Shown here: positions 36,066-47,406 of the stretch, piece by piece
Layout: each line of letters opens with the position of its first letter
How positions within the stretch are numbered: the first letter of the stretch is position 1
Origin: Telopea speciosissima
Taxonomy: Eukaryota > Streptophyta > Magnoliopsida > Proteales > Proteaceae
Assembly: GCF_018873765.1 (NCBI RefSeq)
Contig: NC_057917.1
Coordinates: 54,615,464 to 54,679,463, forward strand
Length of the DNA: 64,000 nt
Direction of reading: 5' to 3'
Program-made: the position numbers and the translations under genes
The notes under the pieces: model-generated
The model's database searches: none
Seen by the model: only the letters and a program-made list of their open reading frames with translations
What the model was told of the DNA's origin: nothing

Positions 36066-36526
36066 CTTGATCGGTAATGGAGAAATGTAGCTAATAACTT
36101 CAAAATCTTCAAAAAATCCTTGAACTTGATCATTCACTGGTAGAACTTCCTCAGGTGCTCAGAGTTCCAGGGTCAATCTATCTTCTTACCCCCCGAAGTT
36201 TTCAAGCGATACGTCCCTGGTCATATCTGCTTGAAAATTATTTAGGGTTCTTCCCACAAATCTCGAACCATCTCGAACTTCTCGAACCTCTTAAACTTTG
36301 CTACTAGATCTCGAGCATGTGTCAGGTAGGATGCCATGTGTTCATCCTTTGTCTTATTGTTAGAGGCTTGGAATGTAAACCAGAGTGCGTATTAAATCCA
36401 GGAACCTTCAGTGCCGGTGATTATGATCCCTGCCCCGCTCCCTACCGCATTACTCAATTCGTCCACAAACATCTCCCACGATCCTCGATTATGCTCCTCA
36501 TATGCTCAGAGTTTCGGGGTCAATCT

Positions 36527-37111
36527 TGTTGAGGAAAAGTCCTCATACATAAACTCCAATAATCTATTATGATAATACATATGTTTTGATGATAACAAAT
36601 AAACCGAATTGTACTAACTCTTGTTTAAGGTGTTTAAATAAGACCATAGCACCAAGTGAGGGGGAGGACTCAATTCAAGAGATTGATGCTTAAAACAAAT
36701 TGAACTTCTCCAATCTTTCAAGACATCAAAAAATCAAGAAGAATGGAGAAAAAGTTTTAAAGACAAAGATCAAGACAAGTTAGAGGAACTCACTTTGAAG
36801 ACATTCATGTAAAGAAGTGAAGTTCAAGAATTGAAGAAGATTAAAGACTTAGAATTGTACTAAGTTGTATGATCATAATTAAAGTCACAAATGATGTAAT
36901 GCACACACACAAGCATGCATTCATTTAGATGGACTTTAGGAGGTTTAATTAACCCAATCCATATGACCAAACCAATTTGGAATCACCCGAGTAAGTCCAA
37001 CAAAGGTTTTAACATGTTCAGTAGAATTTGCTGATCCGACAAATAGAATCTGAATCCGGCATGTCGAATCCCATTTTGCCTGCAAAATACAATCTCAGGG
37101 TTTTGCTCACA
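36527..37111. mobile_element. Probable solo LTR of SIRE type inside the gypsy fossil
   Basis: It starts tgttgaggaaaagtcctc, contains the gttttgatgataacaaataa block common near the start of SIRE/Maximus copia LTRs, and ends ggttttgctcaca. It replaces the expected remainder of gypsy pol. No clear TSD. A fossil; family assignment from memory of such LTR starts. Confidence 0.45.
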
Positions 37112-37115
37112 GTGA

Positions 37116-38255
37116 TCAAACGGAATGTGCTCCTGCATTCTTTAGCCCGAATGGTATGACGCAGTAGTAGTAGTTTTCCTGATCTGTTCTGAAGGCAGTG
37201 TAGGTCTCATCCTCCGCATTCATGAGGATCTGGTTGTAGCCTGAGTATGCGTCCATGAAGCTCAACATCTCATGATCTGTAGTCGCATTGATTAATAGGT
37301 TGATCCTTGGTAGGGGGTATTCATCCTTCAGGCACGCCTTGTTTAGGTCGGTATGATCCATGCACATTCTTCACTTTCTGTTTGGTTTAGGAACCATCAC
37401 GACGTTAACGAGCCAAGTGGGGAATTTCTCCTCCCAGATAAACCCCGATTGATTCAGCTTCTCGACCTCTTCTTTGATTACCATTTGTCTATCAAGGGCA
37501 AAATTTCTCCGCTTCTGTTGTATTGGCTTCTTAGCTGGATCCACATGCAACCTACGTTTGGCAGTGTGCCAAGGTATCCCTAACATGTCTGAGGCTAACC
37601 ATGCGAAGACATCCGAGTTCTCCTTTAGGAATCGCCCCAGTTTATCTTTCTGTTCTTTATTTAGCAATGACTTGACCTGTATTGTCTTGGTAGGTTCATC
37701 CTCGCTAAGAGGGAACAGGATGAGACCGTCTACCGACTTTCCCCTTCGTTCCGTGAGCTCATCTCTCTGGTTGCTAATGAGGTTCTCTACACATGGAGTC
37801 ATCTCTCGAGTGTTGCCATTATTCTTCTTGACAAACAGCGTATAGCACTCTCTGGCTTTCTTCTGGTCACCCTTGATCTCGCCAACGCCATTCTCTGTTG
37901 GGAACTTTATCTTCAGATGTATGGGTGATACTATCCCCTTGAGGGCAATTAGGGTTGGTCGCCCCAAAATGCCGTTAAAGGATACGACTAACCTTACTAC
38001 TATGAAGGTAACCATGATCGTGGTTTGCCGAGGGTGGTCTCCGAAGGTAACTGGTAATTCGATTGTTCCTCTAATGGAGGAGGCACCCAAAAACCCATGT
38101 AGATAGGTTGCTTCAGGCTTGAGCTTATCATCGCTGAACCAGAACTGTCTGTAGGCTTCTAGTGAGATTACGTCCACGGACGCTCTAATGTCAACCAACA
38201 TCCTATATATAGCTCGATTGGCTATCCCCACCTGCACTACAATGGGCATCTTCAT
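37116..38255 (-). pseudogene. Gypsy fossil protease and start of reverse transcriptase
   Basis: The protease region carries RMLVDIRASVDVISL, a variant of the usual DTG(A)S site, and FNGILGRPTL. The reverse transcriptase follows with WLVNVVMVPKPN, DLNKACLKDEYPLPRI and SFMDAYSGYNQI and stops after IPFGLKNAG. It is of the Tat/Athila type. The rest of pol is absent here. Broken. Confidence 0.85.
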
Positions 38256-38454
38256 GTGGTAAGCTTATTACTTCTACGTCAGCATCCGAGAAGGAGATTA
38301 CCATTTTTATCTTGGTTACTTTGTTTGACACCTCCATCACCCCGATGAATCGAGCATGAGCTTTTGCCTTTCTTGTGGACTCCTGCCCTGGTCGTCCTAA
38401 TATAGTAAGGATTGGGGCTCCTCTAGTGTTGCTAGCTCCTGAATCATCCCTTCT

Positions 38455-40317
38455 TTATTCTGGGCGGCCTCTATCTTCATCGCGATCTGTTCTCCTCTCT
38501 TCGCATTGTGGCTTCTCTCTTCCTTGATCCTGGTCTCTGCCTCCTTGGCCCGAACGACCATCTCGGCCACCTTTCATGTACCTGCTCAGGTTCCCCACCC
38601 TTATGAGTTGTTCTATTTCTCTCTTTAGTTGGATGCATTCTTCTGTGTCATGCCTTGTGTCTTTGTGGAAGAGACAAAATTTATTGAGATTTCGCTTCTC
38701 GGGTCCTGCGAGCATGGGTTGAGGCCAATGGAGTAAGTCACGATCTTGAATTTGCATGAGGATCTACGACCTTGTGGTGTTCAAGGGAGTGTAATCAGGG
38801 CTTCCAACTCGATTATTCTTCTCTGGGCGACGCTCACTTTTTCCCGATCGACGATCACCTTTCTCCTATCGGCGCTTAGTTTTAGGTCTTTTGCTTTCTC
38901 CACGATCATCTTGCGCTGATTTTTTATTCTCATGGGGCTTTGCTTCGGTCACCTTCTTCCGGGCTTGTAATACTTCGATCATGTTAGTGAAATCATTGCA
39001 TCACTCTAGTATCTCTTTCATTGTCCTTGTCTCATGCTGTGCCAAGTCTTTGATAAGGTCTAGGTCCCTGATGCCTCTGGCCAGGGCTGCATGCTGAGTT
39101 TGGTCATCTAAGTCTCTGACCTCCAAGGATTCCTTCATAAATCTGGTGACATACTCCCTGAGGGACTCCCCTGGATTCTGTATCACGTTCAATAAGTTGA
39201 CCGTGGTTTTCTTCTGCTTGACGTTGCTTTGGAAGCGGGCGACAAACTGCTCGCAGAGTTCTGCGAAGGTACTTATAGATCGAGTCTTAAGCCTTGAAAA
39301 CCACGAAGTGGCTGCACCCTTGAGGGATGCCGGGAATGCTCGGCATGAGACAACGTCTAATCTCCCGTATAGGGTCATCATCCCGTTGAAGTAATTGGTA
39401 CCGCTATAAAGTTCAAAGGTAGGTAGCCTGAACCGGGAGGGGAGAGATGCACTCATGATTTCTACGCAGAATGGGTGTTGGCCTGGTAAAGAGTGTGTTT
39501 CACCCTTTGTCTGCTTCTTCAATCCTTCCAACTTCTCGTCCAGCTCTCGGAGTCTTTTATCTAACTCTTCATCACGTGACCATCTATCGTGCTTAGTCGC
39601 GTGCTAACCGCGAACCTGTTCTCGACTCCTTCTTGATGTTTCTTCCCGTGGTGAGTTTTGACGTGATGGTGAGAGGTTACGACGTGATGAGCCTTGATAA
39701 GAACATGAGGGGCTCTCTTCTCGACGCATCCAACTTGGCCTTGGTGTACGACTTCCTCCTAATCGCCCCCGGAATACCGATCTTCTGATCGAACCATCCT
39801 GATTAGGTTCCACCGACCTATGCGCCTGTGATGCCCCACATTTCGATCGGATCGACAGATCCATAGTTTTCATGGGATGATGTGAAGGATTTCCTTGCGG
39901 ATGGGCCGAACCTGTGCGTCTCACGGGTCTCTCCGATCTTTCACCTCCAGGGAGTGACCCCCTAGGGTTTTGCTCTTGTCGAGGGATTGGTTCTGTCCTC
40001 TACAGTGGCACCACCCTCCTGCGGGAAGTCATCCGCTGCCTCAAATAATCCCGAAAAAGGTTTTGGTCCTGGAGAATCTGTCTCTGCAAGTCATTAATCT
40101 GACCCACTATTGTTGGTGCGTTTGGATCAGCTATTGCTTCCCTGGGTATTTTTTCATTCAGATTTATCTCTCCTGTGTCGACGTGCACATTCTTTGGGTT
40201 CTCTGTCTCTTGAAGTCCTTGATGTTCAGTTCTCCGATGAGAGCTCTTCGGTGGTGGTGTCTCGTTCCTCTCCCTTGAAGCATTGATAGAGGGAGCGACC
40301 TTCTTACGTGTTGCCAT
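38455..40317 (-). pseudogene. Gypsy fossil gag
   Basis: It begins MATRKKVAPSINASRERNE at 40317, continues with an Arg/Ser-rich stretch, and has the retrotransposon gag core (GAATSWFSRLKTRSISTFAE, QNPGESLREYVTRFMKE, ALARGIRDLDL) at about 39.5-39.0 kb. A CCHC-less basic end with NKFCLFHKDTRHDTEECIQL follows. Typical of Tat-lineage gag. Broken. Confidence 0.85.
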
Positions 40318-40377
40318 TGAGTACTTGAGGAAGCGAGCTAGTAGAAACGAGCGTCATTCCCACAGATGGCGCCGATC

Positions 40378-40983
40378 TATTACGTCAGGAAATCTTCAGT
40401 AGGTTCTTCGGGTGCCGCAACTTACAAAAGGACGTCAAGGACAAGGGAGAACCAATGTGGTTTTACCTAGGACTCTCCGATGCCTAAGTTAGATCTCTCT
40501 TAGCAACAAATGAATTACTGGAATTCATGATGAATAATGGGTTAGATTACCTGAGTATTTATAGTTGAGTATGGTGGTGTGGAGAGTCCCTGTTGATGAT
40601 AAGTATTCTTCATGGAAGAGTCTATCACGTAGTAGGGTGTCTCTTTATGAGACATAGAGTCGTGGTAGGGAAGAGGTTCCCTAATAGATAGATATGCGTG
40701 TTCTTCACGTGTTGGATAGCGATCCTTGATGTATGAGTCCGGATAGGATCACATCTCTTTGGGATAACATCCTTCTAATGATATGATGATGTAGACCTTG
40801 GCAGGGACATCATGGTTGGACCTCATTGGCTTGCATAGAAGACTTGGTCTCTGGATGACTTCTTGGGTCTATTCCTCTTGGATTTGTCGAATGGGTTTTG
40901 TTGTGGTCCTGCTTGGGCCAATGTCTCCTTTGGGTCAGGACACGTGGCATCTTGAGACTGGCCTGTGTATTTTTGGTTTATCA
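40378..40983 (-). repeat. 5' LTR of the gypsy fossil
   Basis: About 606 bp, ends gtatttttggtttatca. The primer-binding site lies just left of it (about 40354-40377). Confidence 0.8.
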
Positions 40984-40989
40984 ACGCGT

Positions 40990-41508
40990 TACAATATAGA
41001 GAAACCCTAATCCCCAAAAGTACAAAATTAACCCCCAGTATAAATGGCTCCCAAAAAATTCAACTCTTAATGGGGGAAGAATCAATAATACTTCCTGGAT
41101 TACACTATGATCAGACTTCACCAATAAAATATATGTAAAAATATAATACAAAAACATGATTTCTTTATAATTTTATCAAGGTTTTCTAGTTTTGATCGAT
41201 CCAGTTTGATTTCTTACTAGTTTCATAAGCCTAAATTGAAACCAAATTAATAAGGTTTGGTTTGATTTAATATGATTTCTTGGTCTGTTTTAGATGGTCC
41301 AACTAGTACGGGTTAGAAATTAACCCACCTATAACCATGTGATAGGACTTTGGGTCATCAATACACTCCCACCTTCAATTAACACAATAAAAAATACCTC
41401 TCCCTACCGCAATCTAATTGTATTGATGGGACAGAATGTAAAGATTCCCTCCACATCAGAAACTCAGTTCAATGGCAAATATCCTTTGCATGGAGCACAT
41501 AGAAATGG

Positions 41509-41579
<71 letters not shown>

Positions 41580-42002
41580 TTTACCACATGAAGATTGGTC
41601 ATTTATTCAATTTCAAGCCTAAGGCAATCAAACACCCGTGGGTTTAAATTAGCAAGTATCCTCTCAGTGGTCAATGTATCAGCATGCAATGTTTTCATAG
41701 TCTTACAGTTACAAAGCTATATTTTGTCATTTGGCCAAAACATTTTGATATAAAATTTGACAAATTGGGCATGCGATCTTAGAATCTACTTGTCCACATG
41801 CACCATCAAATTGGCCACGTTGAGACCAATTACGTGTCAACAATACTATGTTATGTAAGGTTGTTTTCACAACTCGGTTGAGAAGTGCTTCCTATACATT
41901 TCACTTCAGTTTATGTGGAATGCAATTGTGGTTACTTCAAGTATTGGATAAATAGTTCTACCCAAAAAAAAAAAAAGTATTGGATAAATAGGGCAAACTT
42001 GT
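40990..42002. other. Intergenic DNA with a TA microsatellite
   Basis: The left part continues the old LTR-like block cut by the gypsy element. Then comes AT-rich DNA with gtttggtttga words and an uninterrupted (TA)n tract of about 60 bases at 41512-41573. No gene. Confidence 0.7.
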
Positions 42003-42042
42003 ATTCATAATTAAATGTTTTTTTTTGGTAAAGTGAAATCTA

Positions 42043-42645
42043 TTATAAAAGATGCGAAGAACACGTGGTTGGAAGCTTGCACATCTCCTGTAACCACGGA
42101 GTGGAGAGCGGCCAAACTGTCGTACGCATCATCGACAGGGCCTTCCTAGCTAGAGAATCAGCAATGACATTTGCCTCTCTAGGAATGAAAGTGAAAATAC
42201 ATTCACTAAAGTACACAACAATATGCACTATATCAGCTATCACAGGTTGAAGTGTCAGCGGAGCACTCTTGTTGTGATTATTGATGAAGGAGATAACTTG
42301 CTGGTTATCCGATTCTACCTTCAGAAACTACACATCTTCAGATATTGCCTCAAGTAGTCCAAGACAGATCGCTAGTGCTTCCCCCATGATAATACTGTCA
42401 AACCTGCTGATCTCAGATTTAGCAAACACCAGGGCACCACAAAAGTCCCTAAGAATAATCCCAAGTCCACCAATACTCTGGTCTGATGACCAAGAAGCAT
42501 CAGTAGTCAGTGAGATGAAAGGCCTTTGAGGTGGTTGCCAGGTAGAGGTACTGCTCGGCTTAGGGGTGGGACTGTGGCTCTGAATGTGGGAAGGGCTGAG
42601 ACAAGTGAGGGTTGCCAAACCAAGCAGCCTTTGCGAAGGGGGCAA
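42043..42645 (-). pseudogene. L1 ORF2 RNase H domain, frame-shifted
   Basis: FISLTTDASWSSDQSIGGLGIIL carries the first catalytic Asp, MGEALAICLGLLEA the Glu, and VESDNQQVISF the next Asp. FIPREANVIADSLARKAL closes the domain. It lies in a different frame from the upstream reverse transcriptase stretch (frame shift near 42.5-42.65 kb), with a stop after ISEDV. Plant L1 elements often have this C-terminal RNase H. Confidence 0.85.
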
Positions 42646-44744
42646 TGTAAGATGATGTGGTCCGGGCTCTCAATACTAGCTCCACACCGAGTGCAATGAG
42701 GGTCTATGTTCACATTTCTAATTAAAAAACCTTCCCCTGTAGCTAGTCCTGCTGCACAAGCTCTCCAGAGAAAGTTTTTAATTTTCGGCATGGTATGACA
42801 CCCCCAAATGGTTTTCCAAACTCTAGCTGTAGTAGTGGCCCACTTGCTCACTCTTGAAGATGCAGGATTTGTTGGTCGGGGTATTGCCTTGGACTTACAT
42901 TGGAGGAAGTAGGCAAACTTAACTGAATATCTACCGTCTTTAGAAGCTCCCCACATAAGTCTATCCTCACCTGGAAACAAAGGAACCTGTATCTTGAGAA
43001 TGGCATCAACAATATGTTTATGAAAGAGCTGCTGAAGAAGAGGTTGATTCCAGGTACGACAGTCCTGGTTTATAAGCTCTGAGACCCATTGGATAGCACA
43101 ATTCAAGGGACGATCTTGTTGAATTTTGAAGCCCAGAATAGAGGGGAGCCATTTATCACTCCAGATAGCGATCTTATCTCCTTTTCCTAGTTGCCAACAG
43201 AGCCCTTCCTTTATAATTTTCCTACCTTCCAGGATGCTTCTCCAAGCCCATGAAGGGCTGCCTCCAATCTTAGCTTCCATAAAGTAGCACTTTGGGAAGT
43301 ATAAGGCTTTCATAAACAGAGCCCAAGGAAAGGTAGGTTCACTGAAGAGTTTCCAAGCTGCTTTGGAGAGAAGGGCTTTGTTATGAAATGCCGGGTCACG
43401 TAGCCCAAGTCCTCCACACTCCTTTGATTGCCTCAGCTTGTCCCAAGAAAGCCAATGAATTTTGTTCCCTTCCACTGTGTCTCCCCAATAAAAACTGACT
43501 GCCTCCTTGCGCGTTTGCTCATGATGCTTCATTGGAAGCTTGAAATGTGAAGCAGTGTAGTTTGTAATGGGAAGGGCCACCGGCTTAAGAAGAACCTCTC
43601 TCCCAGCATGTGAAAGGAGCTGCTTCATCCAGCCATAAATCTTGTTGCTTCGCCCTTCACTAATATCATGGAAGAGTGCCATCTTATTGGCTCCAATCTC
43701 TGAGGGCAAACCAAGGTATTTAGCTGGTCCATCGCCATACCTAATCTTTGGAATCCTACTAAACCACCGTTTCAGCCGAGAGGGGGTATTGGGGCTAAAG
43801 CACAGACTCGACTTTGCGAAGTTAATAGCTTGACCACTCCCTTTACAAAAATAGTCCACCTTATCTCGAAGATTAAAAATCTCTTGCACCTTGACTGCGA
43901 AAAAGATCAAACAGTCGTTCGCAAAGAGGAGATGAGAGAGGGGAGAAGATCGGTTTTGAACTCTAATCCCTTTAATAAGGCCATCATGCTCTGCTGTCCC
44001 CAACATAGAGCTAAGAGCTTGCATACAGATGACAAAGAGCGTCGGTGATAACGGGTCACTTTGCCAAATTCCCCGGGTCGGCTGTACAGCTCCTCTCTCA
44101 GCTTCATTCACAAGAATGGAATAATAAACTAAGGTGATACATTCCATGATGAGGGCCACAAACTTCTTGGAGAACCCCATTTTGAGCAGCAACCTTTCTA
44201 TAAACGGCCAAGCAAGCCTATCATACGCCCGCTGCATATCGAGTTTTAAGGCTACTAAGCATTTTTTTCCCTTTTTCTTCCTCTTGATATAATGAAAGGC
44301 CTCATGCGCCGTGAAAATGTTATTTGAAATGGCTCGATCAGGGACGAAAGCAGACTGTTGAGGCGAGATAATATCAGGGAGGATGGGCTTGAGTCTTGAA
44401 GCAATGATTTTTGTAACAACCTTTATGGCAACCCCATATAAGCTGATTGGGCGGTACTGCTCAATCTTCTCAGGATTTCCCACTTTAGGGATGAGGCAGA
44501 TGAGGGTGTCATTACACCCTGTAGGAAGCTTTCCTGAAGAGAAAAAACTAGTAACAAACCCATACAGGTCATCCTTAACTAGATCCCAATATTTCTGAAA
44601 AAACAGAGGAGGGAAGCCATCCAAACCTGGAGATTTCAAGGGCTTCATAGCAAAAAGAGCTGATCTGATATCTTCCATAGAAGGTGCAGCACACAGCAGC
44701 TGATTGGTTATCTCGGAGATAGAGGGGTGGACATTGGATAGCAC
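42507..44744 (-). pseudogene. L1 ORF2 reverse transcriptase, long open stretch
   Basis: Open for 745 residues. Motifs: SPGLDGFPPLFFQKYW at 38-53, QYRPISL, FVPDRAISNNIF, the palm motif LKLDMQRAYD (Asp169), GIWQSDPLSP, and FANDC at 274-278. The last is FADD in active elements, so one catalytic Asp is Asn. The zinc-binding region near the end has CTRCGASIESPDHIILHC. In-frame stops at 44811-44813 and near 45076 separate it from the endonuclease. Confidence 0.9.
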
Positions 44745-44810
44745 CGATAAGAGAGCATCATCATCAATAGCTTCGGCCCTGAAAACCCCTTGATAGTATG
44801 ATGAAACTTC

Positions 44811-45990
44811 CTAATAGACCTGGTTCTCTGTATTAGTCCAGGATCCATTAGGGCGTTTCAGCTTGAGAATACGGTTTTGGTTTTTCCTTTGAAGAGTGGA
44901 AGCATGGAAAAAAATAGTGTTTCTATCTGTCCCCTTCATCCAATCAATTCTCGAACGCTGCATCCAAAGTTCCTCTTCGCAAGCCAGGACTTCAGCAATG
45001 GACTTGGTGATCTCATTCTCTTGCGTTTGAGAAGTTGTTGTAATTGGTAGACCTTGGAGAGCAGCCAACTGAGCTTATAGAGTTTGGAGCCTTGATTGTA
45101 AAAAATCAAAGGTATCAGAATTCCATTGTCGCAATTGGGCTTGGCAACTATCCAACTTCTGGTGGAGTGTAGTAGTTGGGCTTGTCGACTGAGAAGAGCA
45201 CCATGCCTCAGTAACAAACCCGATCATGGACTAGAATCTAAATGGGCGATGTCCTTTACTAACCTTACCCTCTGTGTCGATGAGGATAGGAGTATGATCG
45301 GACCTAACAACAGCTTTCATAGTAACTGTAGCATCGTCACAAGCCGATCTCCAAGCAGTATTCGAGAGTGCTTTGTCAAGGCGAGCTCAAATGTTAGAAG
45401 ACCCTTTACGCTTATTGCTCCATGTATAGATGGGTCCATGAGCTCCGAGATCCATGAGACCACAAGAATCAATCATATCCCTGAATTGAGTGATGTCTCT
45501 GGCTCCTCTACAGTTGCCCCCATCTTTTTCTCTCCATGAGAGAATGGAGTTAAAGTCCCCGACGACACAGAGCCAACTCTCAGTACGTCCCTCGCCGAGA
45601 AGGGTAATAACGTCCCATACCTGCTGCTTCTGGGATCAGATTGGGTCCTCGTAAACACAGGTCAAGAAATAGGGGGCATAACTAGGGGAAGAAATTGAGC
45701 AATAAATGAGTCTTGCACTTGCTGATAGCACTTCAATTTTGATCGGATCCTTTCAAAAGATGGCCAATCCCCCTCCAGTTCTTAAGGGGGGAACAGAGAA
45801 ACAATTGTTCACCTTGATCCTCTTCTGAATTTTGGCCAATTTACATCATCACAATGGGTTTCCATTAGGAAAAGAACATCGGGCTTATCCATCTTAGAGA
45901 TGTTAACTAGTGCTCTCGCCGTTAGAGGCCTCCCCAACCCTCTAACGTTCCAGCTTAGGATCTTCATATCTGCCCGTGGGTCTGTACTTC
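44811..45990 (-). pseudogene. L1 ORF2 endonuclease and linker
   Basis: The start MKILSWNVRGLGRPLTARAL at about 45970 is the APE-type endonuclease beginning (N and, in LFLMETH, E). Further down come WLCVVGDFNSILSWREKDGG, THGPIYTW-like and SDHTPILI with the catalytic Asp, Asn and His. A frame shift follows WPKFRRG near 45.83 kb and stops occur later. 45068-44811 encodes the linker with RIDWMKGTDRNTIFFHAST. In active elements this domain nicks the target. Confidence 0.85.
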
Positions 45991-46156
45991 TACAGAGTCC
46001 ACGGGGGTTTGCATTAAAAAAATACTCAGTTTGATCTGCCATAGTGTTCTGGTCTGTCCTTTTCACCTGCACTACTCTTCTCTGCTTCTTGGCCTTAATT
46101 TTCATAGAGATGGTATCACTGGCTAGCCTCAGACAGACGCTCTTAGTGTTCGTATG

Positions 46157-46945
46157 CTATGATTGCTTTAGGTGTTCTCTAATGATGCATCTGGGGGAGC
46201 TAGGATGGCCAGGGGAAGCACACAGGAGGGAAGGTGGTAGTGCAGTTGGTGGGGTCCAAAGAGGCAGTGGGTAGGGAGGAGTAGGGGCCATTGGGCCTGC
46301 AGTAAGGTAGCCCATATTCTGGGTGGGGGCCTCTGGAGATTCAAAGGGTGGGCTAGATTGTTCAGAGGTGGGGGAGCACTGAGAAAGGCTCACTGGGTGG
46401 GTTGGATTGCTAGGCATTAGGCTACCAAGTGAAGGGGTTAAAATGGGCCCAACTATATCTTGACTAGTTACATCAGGCCCATTCAATGAGAAATTTGTAA
46501 GTTGAGGTAAAATGGAGACCAATGTTTGGGTAAGGGTATGGCGGGTCCCATCGTCTAGGCCTTGTAGTTGAGTCTGGATAATTTGGGAAATAAAGTTCAC
46601 TAGAGGCACCAGTTGATTACCTGGTGGGGACTGTTGTCCTGAGCGAGTGACCTCTCCATGATTAGATGATCCGGTTCGAATCATTTCGCATGATTAGCTT
46701 GTCTTCTCAAGATAGGTGGTGGCTGACATATGTCATGGAATCGCTCTATAAGACATTGAGATGGTGCTGCCGTATTCACATTAATGCGCATGTCTCGCCC
46801 TTGTCTGACATTCCTCTGAGGTGGTGACAGCGTCCTTTACAGGTGAGCGAATAAGCGTGGCATGGGGATAATGGAACCATTGGCACTGCACTGTGGTATC
46901 CTCTGCTCCCCAGCTCCGGCGCTAGGTATCCCAGGGTGGTAGCAC
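46157..46945 (-). other. L1 region between ORF1 core and ORF2
   Basis: A Pro/Ser/Thr-rich stretch (46684-46157) of 175 residues without a known domain, then a less clear part up to the copia insertion. Position and composition fit the variable ORF1 tail of plant L1 elements. Confidence 0.6.
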
Positions 46946-47406
46946 TGTTAGGTAACATGGCCACATTGCCCTCTTCCATCGGAGTCATAACGTCACTTAA
47001 ACTATATCCCGTAACTGAAGGGATATGGGGAGCATTTGGGGGCGATTCCACATTAGGGAAAGAGCCGTGGCGCTCCACCACAACGGCTCTCTTTGAACTC
47101 CTTATAAATATGGTCTAAGGAGTTGGAAACAAAATCAAGGAAACATAACGCAGTGGAGCCCCAAAAGATCACTCAATCGTTGTTATTGCTCTGCTGTTTT
47201 TCTTTTCTTTTGCTTCTCTCTGTTTTCCCAACTTACAGGTATTTGATCATCATCGACAGGAAGCTTCTGCAACTCTAGAGGCACTCCCCCGAGAGGTCCT
47301 GAGATGCTGCTTCGCGTTCCATTTGCCGGCGATACATGATCGAATCCTCAAAGCATAGCTTGGTCTCCTGTTCTATGAGACGGTTGTCCGGGGGTGAACC
47401 ACGCAG
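46946..47406 (+). repeat. Left copy of the LTR plus 148 bp L1 segment
   Basis: 46946-47258 is the LTR; 47259-47406 (to accacgcag) matches L1 ORF1 at 50430-50577, which encodes LRGSPPDNRLIEQ on the minus strand. The LTR pair and the L1 pair show about the same divergence (near 3%). Confidence 0.9.

Larger units (their letters stand above)
33691..40983 (-). mobile_element. Ty3-gypsy (Tat-like) LTR retrotransposon fossil
   Basis: LTRs lie at 33691-34227 and about 40378-40983; the purine tract is gagagtggggggcaag (minus). The primer-binding site begins tggcgccatctgtggg after the right LTR. The 5-6 bp TSD acgcgt flanks it (33685-33690 and 40984-40989). Minus-strand parts are gag (40.3-38.4 kb), aspartic protease (38.26-37.8 kb) and the beginning of reverse transcriptase (to about 37.12 kb). 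The remaining pol is not recognisable. A plus-sense frame of the Tat type and a tandem array lie in the 3' part. LTRs are about 90% alike by eye, so several million years old. It is broken and incomplete. Confidence 0.88.

Noticed and set aside
41339-41647. Frame with an Ile-Tyr repeat
   Set aside because: Product of the TA microsatellite.
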